In this document: in pieces, positions 8,842-17,784 of the stretch | How the letters are laid out: each line of letters opens with the position of its first letter | Position numbering within the stretch: position 1 is the stretch's first letter | Source: Zwartia panacis | GTDB taxonomy: Bacteria > Pseudomonadota > Gammaproteobacteria > Burkholderiales > Burkholderiaceae_B | Length of the DNA stretch: 64,000 nucleotides | Assembly (NCBI RefSeq): GCF_030410395.1 | Contig: NZ_JAUHHF010000003.1 | Span: 124,001 to 188,000 of the forward strand | Direction of reading: 5' to 3' | The notes under the pieces: model-generated | Databases searched by the model: none | Seen by the model: only the letters and a program-made list of their open reading frames with translations | What the model was told of the DNA's origin: nothing | Position numbers and translations under genes: made by a program

Positions 8842-9585
8842 CTACTCAATCCTGACAAACTTAAACTCAGGTACGTTCTTATCCAGCATCAAATCAATCG
8901 CCCCCGCATTCGGCTGATGAAAAAAAGGTCTGCGGGGAAAAATCCGGTCATTGACCCAGTGCTGCGACCAACCCTGGGTCGTGACAACACACTCGCGCAT
9001 CAAATCACCCTCAAAGGCAATCGCACGGCGTCCAAGCTGCTGGCAACCTGTTAAAAAAATATCCACATACGACTGCACAATCGGAAACCGCTCAGTCGCA
9101 GGCATCACCGCTTCGGGTTTATTGACGTAAATCCAATACTGCCCTTGCTGCACGGATGAACCGTCCAGCATACGCATCTGAGCAGGCTCTACGCCAACCC
9201 GGCAATACATTTCCTCCCGTGCATCCGTCGCCGTGATATCCGCAGCATTGAATACGCGATACACAGTCGCCACCATCTTGGCGTCTGGCACGATCGTCAC
9301 CCCTAGGAAGGTTGTACTAAAACCGACCTCTCCACCTCTGGCATTAAAAGCCCTCTGAAAACCCGTCACCATGACTGGCAAAGCCTCACCAGTGTTGGGG
9401 GCCGTTCTGCGCCTGGAAGCATCCTCCATCAAGCTGCCGTAGCCTACTGTGTATTGAGGCTTGCTCGAATCGACAGCAGGATGACAGATTTGAGATTGCG
9501 CAGCCGGTTGCATCGCCGGGTTGACAGACTTTGCCAGCACAATGAATGGGAAACTCAAAAAAACTAATAGATGTAGGGTACGCAT
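8842..9585 (-). CDS. Exported gamma-glutamylcyclotransferase-like protein
   Basis: 247 residues from the ATG at 9585, chosen because MRTLHLLVFLSFPFIVLAKS is a clear signal peptide. Longer starts (up to 9666) add unlikely sequence and run into the divergent gene. The mature part has VGYGSLMEDASRRRT, which matches the YGSL glycine-rich loop of the GGCT-like fold, and VTGFQRAFNARG further on. GGCT-like enzymes cyclise gamma-glutamyl groups, but export of one is unusual and I cannot point to its catalytic Glu with certainty. Function is tentative. Confidence 0.7.
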   Translation of the reverse strand: MRTLHLLVFLSFPFIVLAKSVNPAMQPAAQSQICHPAVDSSKPQYTVGYGSLMEDASRRRTAPNTGEALPVMVTGFQRAFNARGGEVGFSTTFLGVTIVPDAKMVATVYRVFNAADITATDAREEMYCRVGVEPAQMRMLDGSSVQQGQYWIYVNKPEAVMPATERFPIVQSYVDIFLTGCQQLGRRAIAFEGDLMRECVVTTQGWSQHWVNDRIFPRRPFFHQPNAGAIDLMLDKNVPEFKFVRIE

Positions 9586-9669
9586 GATTTTCGTCAGTTT
9601 GATTAATTTTCCTAAGATACCAGAATCAAAACTGTTACCCTTTTGAAAACAATCAAATGGAATCAAACA

Positions 9670-10563
9670 ATGTCAAAACTGATAACTACACTCGCACTCG
9701 CCTTTTGCCTGACGGGTTGCATGGCAACTTATGGTGGTAAGGACCCCGTGTCTCAAGAGGGCCAACTGGTGCGTTACACCTACCAATATGAAAATCAAAA
9801 AACAAATACGACAGATGCCGTTTATCGCAAGCCTAGTGCTCAAAAAAATGAAAAATTACCTGCCGTGATTATCTTGCATGACGGTGGCGGGTGGTCCACA
9901 GGGAGAACACGCCAATATGGAGATTTATTCACCACGAACGGCTACGCAACACTTGAGCCCAGATTATTTAACGATGAAAAATCACCGCGAACCTATAAAA
10001 AAGATCTCGCGAGTCTATATGCCGCGCTCGATTACCTCGCCGCTCAACCAGATGTCGATCCAAATCGTATCTACGCGCTGGGTATGTCATCCGGAGCAAT
10101 CTTGACGATACTCGCCAAGACACAGATGGCCAAAGACTCCTTTGGCAAGTCGAGCGCCTCTTTTAAAGCACTGGCTGCTTTTTACCCGGTTTGCTGGTTT
10201 TTCTCTGACATCATCGATGGAAAGTCTGTCCGTGCCTTTACTGATTTTTCAGCGAACAATCTAAAAAGCTGGCAATCTATGCCAATCAAACTATTCATCC
10301 CTGAGTTTGATGATTATGAAGACAAAGACTCAACAACCTGTGCAAACTTTGTCGCAAAAATCCCCAGTAAACAGTCGCGCGATACCTTTTCAATCAAGAT
10401 GTACCCAAAAGCCACGCACGGATGGGACCACGGAAAGACTTATTCATTTCAAACATGGTCAGCCTGCAAAGGTAAAGGCTGCATCAATACCAATCAATCA
10501 AATCCAAATGTGACTAGCGAAGGTTACAAAGATGTTTTGGAGTTTTTTGATTCTCATAAGTAA
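9670..10563 (+). CDS. Lipoprotein alpha/beta hydrolase, dienelactone-hydrolase-like
   Basis: 297 residues from the ATG at 9670, where MSKLITTLALAFCLTGC gives a lipoprotein signal with lipobox LTGC; an upstream in-frame ATG at 9643 would spoil it. The hydrolase fold shows VIILHDGGGWSTG (oxyanion region), the nucleophile elbow GMSSGA, an acidic stretch PEFDDYED and the catalytic His in KATHGWDHG. It probably cleaves an ester or lactone at the inner face of the outer membrane. It is divergent from the exported GGCT-like gene, with 84 bases between starts. Confidence 0.8.
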   Translation: MSKLITTLALAFCLTGCMATYGGKDPVSQEGQLVRYTYQYENQKTNTTDAVYRKPSAQKNEKLPAVIILHDGGGWSTGRTRQYGDLFTTNGYATLEPRLFNDEKSPRTYKKDLASLYAALDYLAAQPDVDPNRIYALGMSSGAILTILAKTQMAKDSFGKSSASFKALAAFYPVCWFFSDIIDGKSVRAFTDFSANNLKSWQSMPIKLFIPEFDDYEDKDSTTCANFVAKIPSKQSRDTFSIKMYPKATHGWDHGKTYSFQTWSACKGKGCINTNQSNPNVTSEGYKDVLEFFDSHK

Positions 10564-10570
10564 CAAATAA

Positions 10571-11398
10571 TCAAGTCAACCCCATCGTCCTCTCAACACT
10601 GCGCACAAGATTGAGTAACCTGGGTCCCACATCATTTTCAAGTTGATTTGGGCCAAGACGAAAAGCCGGAATTCCGCAATTAAATGCAAAAGACTCACCA
10701 TCAACTTTTGCTAAAACAGGAACACCCACAGAGCGAGTTTCTTTGACGAGACCTTTTTTAGCAAAACAAAACCCCCATTTATCAAACTGCTTGAGAGCCT
10801 CGGACAAATTCGTTTGGACCTCGGCACCAGAGAAATGCTCTAGACCCGACAATTGATCCATGAGCTCTTGTCTTTCATTGGGAAACAAACCGCAGAGATA
10901 AGCTCGACCCATGGCTGTGACTAGCAGTGGTATCCGCGCACCAATACCCGCGACAACAGGCGTCACAGAGGTCGCACTGGCACAGCTTTCAACAAATAGC
11001 ATTTGAGTGCCGTGCCGCACGCCCAGTGACACCACACCTCCAACCTCGTTAGCGAGTTCCTGCATGAGAGGTCTCGCGATCTGGCGAATCTTCATATTCG
11101 CCAGAACAGGATAAGCAGCGGTCAGTATCGAAGTCCCAAGCGTGTACTTGGAGAGTGACGCTACGTATTTGATATAACCGAATTTGGAGAGCGTGTAGGT
11201 AATCCGGGAAACGGCGGGCTTGGATAAACCTGTAATCTCAGCAATTTCCTTATTTCCCATGAATTGGGAGTTTTTATGCTTCAAACACTCGAGGACTTGC
11301 AATCCTCGGGCAAGGGTGGCGACTAAATTAGGATCCCGAGTGACATCAAAGCCCCTCATATCCGTAAATGAATCGTTAATGACACGTTTTCTAGCCAT
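10571..11398 (-). CDS. IclR-family transcriptional regulator
   Basis: 275 residues: N-terminal winged helix (NKEIAEITGLSKPAVSRITY as recognition region, then LSKFGYIKY) followed by the IclR effector domain (TAMGRAYLCGLFPN, TRSVGVPVLAKVDG). It is the last gene of the minus-strand series carboxyltransferase, CoA-transferase, TctC receptor, and probably controls that series and the divergent biotin carboxylase operon through the palindrome at 15327-15353 (inference). Upstream is an inverted repeat GACCTGTA (11407-11414) / TACAGGTC (11446-11453). Confidence 0.92.
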   Translation of the reverse strand: MARKRVINDSFTDMRGFDVTRDPNLVATLARGLQVLECLKHKNSQFMGNKEIAEITGLSKPAVSRITYTLSKFGYIKYVASLSKYTLGTSILTAAYPVLANMKIRQIARPLMQELANEVGGVVSLGVRHGTQMLFVESCASATSVTPVVAGIGARIPLLVTAMGRAYLCGLFPNERQELMDQLSGLEHFSGAEVQTNLSEALKQFDKWGFCFAKKGLVKETRSVGVPVLAKVDGESFAFNCGIPAFRLGPNQLENDVGPRLLNLVRSVERTMGLT

Positions 11399-11464
11399 TC
11401 AATAAAGACCTGTATTACCGTGGTTGATGACGCAACCTGAATTTTTACAGGTCGAAATTATTGA

Positions 11465-12445
11465 CTACTTTGCCAAACCAAGCTTGGACAACACAGATTT
11501 TATACTTGCATATTCTTGATCAAGTAGCGCTCTCGTTTCTTTGGGCCCATAGAAGAATGGTTTCCATTGATTCTGCTCAAGAAATGTCTGCCATTCCTTT
11601 GAGTCATTGATCTTTTGAAGTGCTTTTGCCCAAAATTCAATTTGGCTGGGAGTCATATTTTTAGGGCCCATCACACCCTGAACTGAGGATGTCGAGACAT
11701 CAACGCCTTGCTCTTTCCAAGTTGGAATATTTGAAAGCGCACCTCCCATTCTTTCGGGAGAACCGATTGCAATGATTCTGAGCTTGTCATTTTTAAGTGC
11801 ATTAATAAGATTAGGAGTTGTCGCCGCAACAACATCAATATGCCCACCAAGCAATTGTGTGATTGAAATCCCGGATGACTTAAAGGGGATCACACTTAAA
11901 TTTTCAATTGCCACCCCAGCCTTTTGCAATGGGGACGCAATACCTACATGAATATGGTTTCCGACTGAAGTTGCGACACCTATATGCAGTTTGTTTGGAT
12001 TTTCCTTCATGATTCGAATAAGGTCCGCACCATTTTTAATTGGTGAATCAGCACGCACCACTACACCCACATATTCCCTGAAAAGAAGCGCAATAGGCGT
12101 GTAATCTTCATAACTTCGATTTAACGAACCTAAGATGTGATTATTGATTATTGAGGTTGTGAGCGTCATCAAATAGTTGCCGTCACCAGGATGCTGATCA
12201 AGAACATTGAGACCCACAGCGAGATTCCCGCCAGGTCTGTTAGTGATTACAAAATTCTTGACAATATTTTCTTTTGCTAGCAAATTTTGAAGCTGTCTTG
12301 CCGCAGTATCCAAAGCGGCTCCCGCTCCGGCAGGCACAATAAACTCAACAGTAGAAGTTGGTTGCCACGATGACTGAGCGTGGATCGAGGTTGCTGCAAT
12401 CAAACCACAAGCAGTAATAAGCATTTTAAGCGCTATCTTTTTCAT
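11465..12445 (-). CDS. TctC/Bug-family periplasmic solute receptor
   Basis: 326 residues with a signal peptide ending near AATSIHAQ. The Bug-family fold is seen in VEFIVPAGAGAALDTAARQL and VITNRPGGNLAVG. The usual PGGGSD glycine loop is changed to PAGAGAALD, which may alter carboxylate binding. Such receptors bind small carboxylates; no TctA/TctB membrane genes lie in the window. It sits 27 bases after the CoA-transferase in the same direction, so its ligand may be the acid that is activated there (inference). Confidence 0.9.
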   Translation of the reverse strand: MKKIALKMLITACGLIAATSIHAQSSWQPTSTVEFIVPAGAGAALDTAARQLQNLLAKENIVKNFVITNRPGGNLAVGLNVLDQHPGDGNYLMTLTTSIINNHILGSLNRSYEDYTPIALLFREYVGVVVRADSPIKNGADLIRIMKENPNKLHIGVATSVGNHIHVGIASPLQKAGVAIENLSVIPFKSSGISITQLLGGHIDVVAATTPNLINALKNDKLRIIAIGSPERMGGALSNIPTWKEQGVDVSTSSVQGVMGPKNMTPSQIEFWAKALQKINDSKEWQTFLEQNQWKPFFYGPKETRALLDQEYASIKSVLSKLGLAK

Positions 12446-12472
12446 AATGTCTCCCTATCGTTACTGTTAGGT

Positions 12473-13705
12473 TTACTGTGACGTAAAAACAATTCCATGC
12501 TTGGAAAGCTCTGCTATGTCTTCCCTTTTCATTCCAAGTTTTTTCTGTAGCACTTCCGCAGTATCTTGTCCGACCACGTGCCCAGCATGTCTGATCTTGC
12601 CCGGCGTATCAGAGAGTTTCGGGACGATTCCCATCATCGTTAACTCACCTAATTTTGGATGTGGAACTTTGACCAACATTTCGCGTTCTTCAAAATGCGG
12701 ATCATGAAAGATATCTTCCATCGTGAAGACTTTTGATACAGGTACCTCGGCTGCGATTAAACGAGTCTCTATTTCCGCAGCCGTATAACCAGACGCCCAG
12801 TCCTCAACGATCTTGTTCACTTCCTTGACCCTCGCCGCTCTGGCCCGCTGGGTGGCATAACGTTCATCGCTGATAAGCTCCGGTTGTCCCATCGCTTTTG
12901 CCAAACGTTGAAAAATCACGTCATTGTTCGCTGCGATCAATACATAGCTTCCGTCCTTCGTTGGATAAAGACTATTCGGTGCGGTGGACGGTAGATTCGA
13001 TCCCACGCGTTTAGGAATAATTTTTAAACGATCGTAGGCTGGCACATGGGGCTCCATCATGCTGAATGCTGATTCGTACAGAGTGGTATCTACAACCTGT
13101 CCTTTGCCCGTTTTTTGACGCTGCAAAATCGCCATGAGCGCACCAAATGCCGCAAACACTGCCGTATGCTCATCTGTAACAGCCAAAGCCACGCGCGCGG
13201 GAGGCCTGTCAGGATCTCCCGTCATGTGCCTGACACCCGCGACAGCTTCGCAAGTCACGCCATAGCCCGGCCTATCTTTGTAAGGCCCTGTCTGACCGTA
13301 ACCACTGATGCGAACCATGACAAGACCTGGGTTGTCCGCCGACAAGGTCGAATAGTCCAACCCAAGTCGCTCCAGTGTTCCCGGACGAAAGTTTTCAACA
13401 ACGATATCGGCCTGAGCAATTAACTTCTTGACTAGATTCTGTCCCTGCTCGGTTCTGAGATTAATAGAAACAGATTGCTTGTTACGCAGAATAGTGGTCG
13501 CATATAACGAAACACTTCCATCATGACTTCCCATATTCCTAACAGGGTCACCCTCCGCAGGTTCGATCTTGATCACCTCCGCGCCAAAATCCGCCAACAA
13601 ACGCGTACAGGCAGGCCCCGCAATCGTCGAACACAGCTCGATAACCGTGTACCCACTCAGTGGCGCCTCGTTATCAGTCGTCATCATTTTTGAGTTTCCA
13701 ATCAT
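12473..13705 (-). CDS. Family III (CaiB/BaiF) CoA-transferase
   Basis: 410 residues, the normal size. LSGYTVIELCSTIAGPACTR, LLADFGAEVIKIEP, GDPVRNMG and NKQSVSINL are classic; DRPPARVALAVTDEHTAVFA holds the catalytic Asp region. The ATG follows directly on the TAG of the upstream carboxyltransferase; MMTTDNEAPL six codons later, with GGAAAC upstream, is an alternative start. It probably charges the substrate of the neighbouring acyl-CoA carboxylase. Confidence 0.94.
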   Translation of the reverse strand: MIGNSKMMTTDNEAPLSGYTVIELCSTIAGPACTRLLADFGAEVIKIEPAEGDPVRNMGSHDGSVSLYATTILRNKQSVSINLRTEQGQNLVKKLIAQADIVVENFRPGTLERLGLDYSTLSADNPGLVMVRISGYGQTGPYKDRPGYGVTCEAVAGVRHMTGDPDRPPARVALAVTDEHTAVFAAFGALMAILQRQKTGKGQVVDTTLYESAFSMMEPHVPAYDRLKIIPKRVGSNLPSTAPNSLYPTKDGSYVLIAANNDVIFQRLAKAMGQPELISDERYATQRARAARVKEVNKIVEDWASGYTAAEIETRLIAAEVPVSKVFTMEDIFHDPHFEEREMLVKVPHPKLGELTMMGIVPKLSDTPGKIRHAGHVVGQDTAEVLQKKLGMKREDIAELSKHGIVFTSQ

Positions 13706-15265
13706 CTAACGCATGGGTCGTTGTTTGGGACCCAGCTGAGTTCTGTTCAATTCGTAGGCATCTTCTATCCAGTCACAGAGCAAGGCACGCGTCTCAGAGG
13801 GTTTGATGATGTCAACGATTCCAAATTTTTCCGCCGTTCTGAAAGGTGACGCCAGCTTGTGATAGTAGTTTTCAAGCTCCTGTCGCTTTGCTTCAGGATC
13901 TTCAGCGGCTTCGATTTCCCTACGGTAGGCGGCAGCGACCCCCCCTTCCACAGGAATCGATCCCCAGATCGCCGAAGGCCATGCATAGCGCAAGTTCAAG
14001 GACTGTCCATTCGGACCGAACTTAGGACCATGCAGGCCACCTCCGACCCCAAAAGCGCGTCTAATAATGATTGAGATCCAAGGAACGGTTGCCTGCTCAA
14101 TCGCGCCTGCCGCACGATAGGCAATCGGTACTGTGCCTGCACTTTCGGCTTCGAGTCCGATCATCAACCCTGGCTGATCTGTAAAGTTCACAATTGGAAT
14201 ATGAAACGTATCGCACAGATCTACAAAGCGCTCGATCTTCATCGCGGATTTGTGCGTCATCGCTCCACCCATCACCATGGGGTCGTTCGCCATCACACCC
14301 ACCGGATATCCGTTGAGACGCGCTAAACAAGTCAGCGTCGATCCCCCGAATAATCGACTCATTTCAAATAAAGAGTCTTTATCGACAATCTTTTCAAGTA
14401 TTTTTCTGATCTGATAAGGCGTTCGTTTATTTTCCGGAATGGCGTCATCCAGCTTTTCATCCATCCGCCATGGATCATCTGAACACTCCGTCACAGGAGG
14501 TACTTGCCAGACATTGCGTGGCAGATAAGACAGGAACTTTTGAATTTGCTCGAATGCGTCTTCTTCAGATTTGGCAATGTTATTGACGGAACCCGCCTTC
14601 GCGGCAACCTTTGCGCCCCCGAGCTCTTCTTTGGTCACCGTCTGGTTCAATCCCTGCTTAACAACTGGCGGTCCCGCAGCGAACACCTGACCGACATTTT
14701 CAACGATGACTGAAAAATGCGCGCACGAGACCTTCACTGCCCCCAGTCCTGCGCAAGCACCCAGCGCCGCACCAACAACGGGCACAGTACTTAACAAGGG
14801 GATGACAGGCCATGAAGGGTATCCGGGAATTTTCGTCGATTGCTGCTGTTCGATCAGTCTGACGCTACCACCCGCCGTATCGACCATCCGAATTAACGGC
14901 ATACGAAATTGATACGCCATCCTCTCAGCGTATAACCATTTATCTGAAACCGTAGCCTCGCTTGAACCCGCGCCGATTGTGTAATCGTCCCCGGAGATCA
15001 TCACCTTTCGATTGGCGATCCTGCCTGTTCCTGTCACTGCATTGGAGGCAATGAAGGAAATTAAATTACCTTGCGGATCATATTTTCCCTTTCCAGTCGT
15101 CATCCCGAATTCACGAAACGTCCCCGGGTCTAGAAGTTTTTCAATCCTCTCCCTGACGTTTAATTTACCGAGCTCTTTCTGACGCGCCAACCTATCTACG
15201 CCACCCATTTTGCGCGCCGACTCTCTGCGTAGCTCGAGTTCGGTGTATGCAGCTTCCCAGCTCAT
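13706..15265 (-). CDS. Acyl-CoA carboxylase carboxyltransferase (beta) subunit
   Basis: 519 residues, the size of propionyl- or methylcrotonyl-CoA carboxylase beta chains. The N-terminal half has RERIEKLLDPGTFREFGM and SDKWLYAERMAYQFRMP; the second half has GYPVGVMANDPMVMGGAMTH, IVNFTDQPGLMIGLEAESAG and IIIRRAFGVGGGLHGPKFGP, the biotin/acyl-CoA site residues. It transfers CO2 from carboxybiotin to an acyl-CoA. The biotin carboxylase and biotin carrier lie in the divergent operon, so the holoenzyme is encoded across both strands. The acyl substrate is not evident. Confidence 0.93.
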   Translation of the reverse strand: MSWEAAYTELELRRESARKMGGVDRLARQKELGKLNVRERIEKLLDPGTFREFGMTTGKGKYDPQGNLISFIASNAVTGTGRIANRKVMISGDDYTIGAGSSEATVSDKWLYAERMAYQFRMPLIRMVDTAGGSVRLIEQQQSTKIPGYPSWPVIPLLSTVPVVGAALGACAGLGAVKVSCAHFSVIVENVGQVFAAGPPVVKQGLNQTVTKEELGGAKVAAKAGSVNNIAKSEEDAFEQIQKFLSYLPRNVWQVPPVTECSDDPWRMDEKLDDAIPENKRTPYQIRKILEKIVDKDSLFEMSRLFGGSTLTCLARLNGYPVGVMANDPMVMGGAMTHKSAMKIERFVDLCDTFHIPIVNFTDQPGLMIGLEAESAGTVPIAYRAAGAIEQATVPWISIIIRRAFGVGGGLHGPKFGPNGQSLNLRYAWPSAIWGSIPVEGGVAAAYRREIEAAEDPEAKRQELENYYHKLASPFRTAEKFGIVDIIKPSETRALLCDWIEDAYELNRTQLGPKQRPMR

Positions 15266-15326
15266 TTTTTGTCCTCCAATTATTTTTTCATTATCAGCTC
15301 AAAAACAGTAAAATACAAATATAAGA

Positions 15327-15353
15327 ATTAAATTCCTATATTTGGAATTTAAT
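15327..15353. promoter_or_regulatory. Perfect 10-bp palindrome in the divergent carboxylase promoter
   Basis: ATTAAATTCC (15327-15336) and GGAATTTAAT (15344-15353) are exact inverted copies separated by TATATTT. The site lies centrally in the 140-base AT-rich gap between the carboxyltransferase gene (minus) and the biotin carboxylase gene (plus), so one bound dimer could control both. IclR-family proteins often bind palindromes containing GGAA/TTCC, and an IclR gene ends the minus-strand series. Confidence 0.6.
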
Positions 15354-15415
15354 ATTGATCGAACTAATCCCTTAAAAACCTTATTTTTGAATCGTTTGGA
15401 AACTAGGTGAGACAG

Positions 15416-16777
15416 ATGTTCAGCAAAGTGATGGTAGCCAACCGAGGCGCAGTTGCAGCCCGTGTGCTGAGAGCCCTGAGGGATTTAGGCATCAAATCTG
15501 TCGCCGTTTTCTCTGAAGCTGATCAAGATCTACCCTACTTACAACACGCAGACGAGACCTATTTGCTCGGACCGGCAAATCCACGCGACAGCTATCTCAA
15601 CCAGGATGCTTTGATCAAAATCCTGCTCGAATCTGGTGCAGACGGTGTACACCCTGGCTATGGGTTTCTGGCTGAAAATGCGAACTTTGCGAGCCGAGTC
15701 ATTGAGACGGGTGCGACCTTCATCGGACCAAGCCCACAGTGGATCGATGCAATGGGTCACAAAACCCGTGCACGCTCATTAATGGCATCAAACGGACTCT
15801 CAATGGGAGCGAGTTCAGAACTCTTGAGCGGAGACCTTGACGAAGCTCTATGCGAGGCCGAACGTATCGGGTATCCCGTTCTCGTCAAACCTGCGGCAGG
15901 TGGTGGTGGTATCGGCATGATGGCTGCGCACAACCCTGACCAATTAGCCAAGGCTCTAGAAAGCGCGATCTCCTTGTCAAAGCGCAGCTTTGGGAGTGCA
16001 GAGATCTATCTAGAAAGGCTGATGACCAAACCGCGTCATATTGAGTTTCAACTCCTGGCAGATCGCGAGGGTAACGTGCGACATCTTTTTGAACGCGACT
16101 GTTCGATACAACGCCGACACCAAAAGGTCATCGAAGAGTCCCCCGCACCTCAACTACCGCGTGCGATGTTGAACACAGCTGGAGACGATATTGCCGCAGT
16201 GATGCGAAAACTGAAATACGACAACATCGGAACAGCAGAAACACTTTATGCGGGTGGCTCTGACTTTGCATTTCTCGAAATGAACACCCGCTTGCAAGTC
16301 GAACACGCCGTCACAGAGGAAGTCACAGGCATTGATGTTGTTTGCGCACAGATTCGCTTGGCTGCAGGGGAATCTCTGTCCAGTGTCCTGCCTGAAAAAA
16401 TATCGATTTCTGGACACGCAATAGAGGTCCGCATTTACGCCGAGGATCCAGTCAAATTTTTCCCATCACCTGGTCTTTTGAAAGCCTTAACATTTCCAAA
16501 AGATCAAGGCATCAGAGTGGAGACAGGATATGCAGAGGGCAGTCTCATCACGCCTTATTACGATCCTTTGATCGCTAAACTCATCGCCCATGCGCCAGAT
16601 CGACATCAAGCGATCAACAAATTAATCGACGCACTTGATCAAACCGTCATCCAAGGTGTGAAACACAATATACCGTTCGTACGTATGGTTTTAGATAGCG
16701 AAGAATTTAGATCTGGAAATATTCATACCAGCTTAGGTACAGACCTGATTGCGAGAAATTCTGTCAAACAAGCGTAA
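15416..16777 (+). CDS. Biotin carboxylase subunit of acyl-CoA carboxylase
   Basis: ATP-dependent carboxylation of the biotin carrier; about 453 residues, ending after the biotin carboxylase C-terminal domain with no fused carrier. Landmarks: SKVMVANRGAVAARVLRALR, GYGFLAENANFA, the ATP-grasp loop KPAAGGGGIGMM, RDCSIQRRHQKVIEESPAP and FLEMNTRLQVEHAVTEEVTG. The ATG at 15416 is preferred, with AGGTGA five bases upstream; a GTG at 15407 is also possible. A biotin carrier gene follows 56 bases downstream. Confidence 0.92.
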   Translation: MFSKVMVANRGAVAARVLRALRDLGIKSVAVFSEADQDLPYLQHADETYLLGPANPRDSYLNQDALIKILLESGADGVHPGYGFLAENANFASRVIETGATFIGPSPQWIDAMGHKTRARSLMASNGLSMGASSELLSGDLDEALCEAERIGYPVLVKPAAGGGGIGMMAAHNPDQLAKALESAISLSKRSFGSAEIYLERLMTKPRHIEFQLLADREGNVRHLFERDCSIQRRHQKVIEESPAPQLPRAMLNTAGDDIAAVMRKLKYDNIGTAETLYAGGSDFAFLEMNTRLQVEHAVTEEVTGIDVVCAQIRLAAGESLSSVLPEKISISGHAIEVRIYAEDPVKFFPSPGLLKALTFPKDQGIRVETGYAEGSLITPYYDPLIAKLIAHAPDRHQAINKLIDALDQTVIQGVKHNIPFVRMVLDSEEFRSGNIHTSLGTDLIARNSVKQA

Positions 16778-16833
16778 GGTATCTTTGAAAATTTTTATTA
16801 AATTAATATAGATTCGTTAACAAGGAACTTAAG

Positions 16834-17055
16834 ATGACTCGCAAGGAAATTACTTCGGAAGTAACCGGAAAAGTTTGGAAGATTGTGGCTGCGCCGGGCT
16901 CCTCTATGGCGGAGGACGAAGAAATTATGATTCTTGAGTCTATGAAAATGGAGATTCCCGTAGTGATGTCCGAAGCGGGAACCTTACTGGAAATTCTCGT
17001 TGCCGAAGGTGATTCTGTTGAAGATGGTCAAGTTGTAGCTATTGTTGAAATCTGA
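16834..17055 (+). CDS. Small stand-alone biotin carboxyl carrier protein
   Basis: 73 residues, only the biotinyl domain: the ESMKMEIPV motif carries Lys38 as biotin site, with flanking hydrophobic strands VTGKVWKIVAAPGSSM and AGTLLEILVAEGDSVEDGQ. It lacks the Ala/Pro-rich linker and N-terminal region of AccB, so it resembles the minimal carriers of specialised acyl-CoA carboxylases and decarboxylases. AAGGAA precedes the ATG. It needs a biotin ligase from elsewhere. Confidence 0.93.
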   Translation: MTRKEITSEVTGKVWKIVAAPGSSMAEDEEIMILESMKMEIPVVMSEAGTLLEILVAEGDSVEDGQVVAIVEI

Positions 17056-17135
17056 TGCAGTCTTAACACTGTGAAATATTAGTCTGATCGTATTAGAATT
17101 CAGCAGTACTGGACAATTAGAAATAAGAGAAAAAA

Positions 17136-17729
17136 ATGCAACCTGCACGTGCGATCTACCTTGTATTGGATATGCAAAACGACTTGGTTCATGCGGATGG
17201 GCCAAACGGTAAAAGCCCGCTCGGCGAACAAGTACGCAAACGCGATCTGATTGCCAAAACCGCCCGTACCATCAAGAAAGCCAGAGAGGCTGGTTTGTTA
17301 ATTGGTTTTGTTCGGGTGGGCTTCACAGCAGGCTATCCTGAATGCCCCATCAACTCCCCCGTATTTTCCGCCGCACCTGCAAACGGTCTTTTCAAGCTCG
17401 GTGCTTGGGGTACTGAGATTCACCCTGACCTCGAACAACGCGAAGGTGACATACAAGTCACAAAGCACCGTGTGAGCCCTTTCTACGCTACTGGACTTGA
17501 GGCAGCCTTGCGCGCAAGAAATGTGACCAAAATTTATTGCTCAGGTGTTTCAACACAAGCCGTTGTCCAGGCGACTGTCCGTGATGGCCATGACCGTGAC
17601 TACGAAATGATTGTGCTCGAAGATCTGAGCTGCGCACACAGCGACCAAGAGCACGAGAACTCAATGGGCAGCCTCGCTCGTTTCTGCAAGGTCGAGAAAT
17701 CGGATCAAGTTATTTTTTCCAATCCGTAA
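17136..17729 (+). CDS. Isochorismatase-family cysteine hydrolase
   Basis: 197 residues. YLVLDMQNDLVH holds the catalytic Asp, TKHRVSPFYATGLEAALRAR the Lys region, and IYCSGVSTQAVVQATVRDGH the nucleophilic Cys. Family members hydrolyse amides such as maleamate, carbamoyl or ureido compounds. The adjacent convergent gene is of the maleate-isomerase family. This recalls the maleamate amidohydrolase/maleate isomerase pair of nicotinate degradation, but no other nic genes are present. Confidence 0.88.
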   Translation: MQPARAIYLVLDMQNDLVHADGPNGKSPLGEQVRKRDLIAKTARTIKKAREAGLLIGFVRVGFTAGYPECPINSPVFSAAPANGLFKLGAWGTEIHPDLEQREGDIQVTKHRVSPFYATGLEAALRARNVTKIYCSGVSTQAVVQATVRDGHDRDYEMIVLEDLSCAHSDQEHENSMGSLARFCKVEKSDQVIFSNP

Positions 17730-17747
17730 CTTTCTAAGCTTTCATGT

Positions 17748-17778
17748 GCTCAGTGTTTTGATAATAAAAATACTGAGC
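17748..17778. terminator. Candidate bidirectional terminator hairpin
   Basis: GCTCAGT (17748-17754) pairs exactly with ACTGAGC (17772-17778). TTTT and AAAA inside the arms extend the stem, leaving a short GATAAT loop. It lies between two convergent genes (stops at 17729 and 17785), the usual place for a shared terminator, although the T-runs fall within the stem and not after it. Confidence 0.55.
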
Positions 17779-17784
17779 GTCGAC

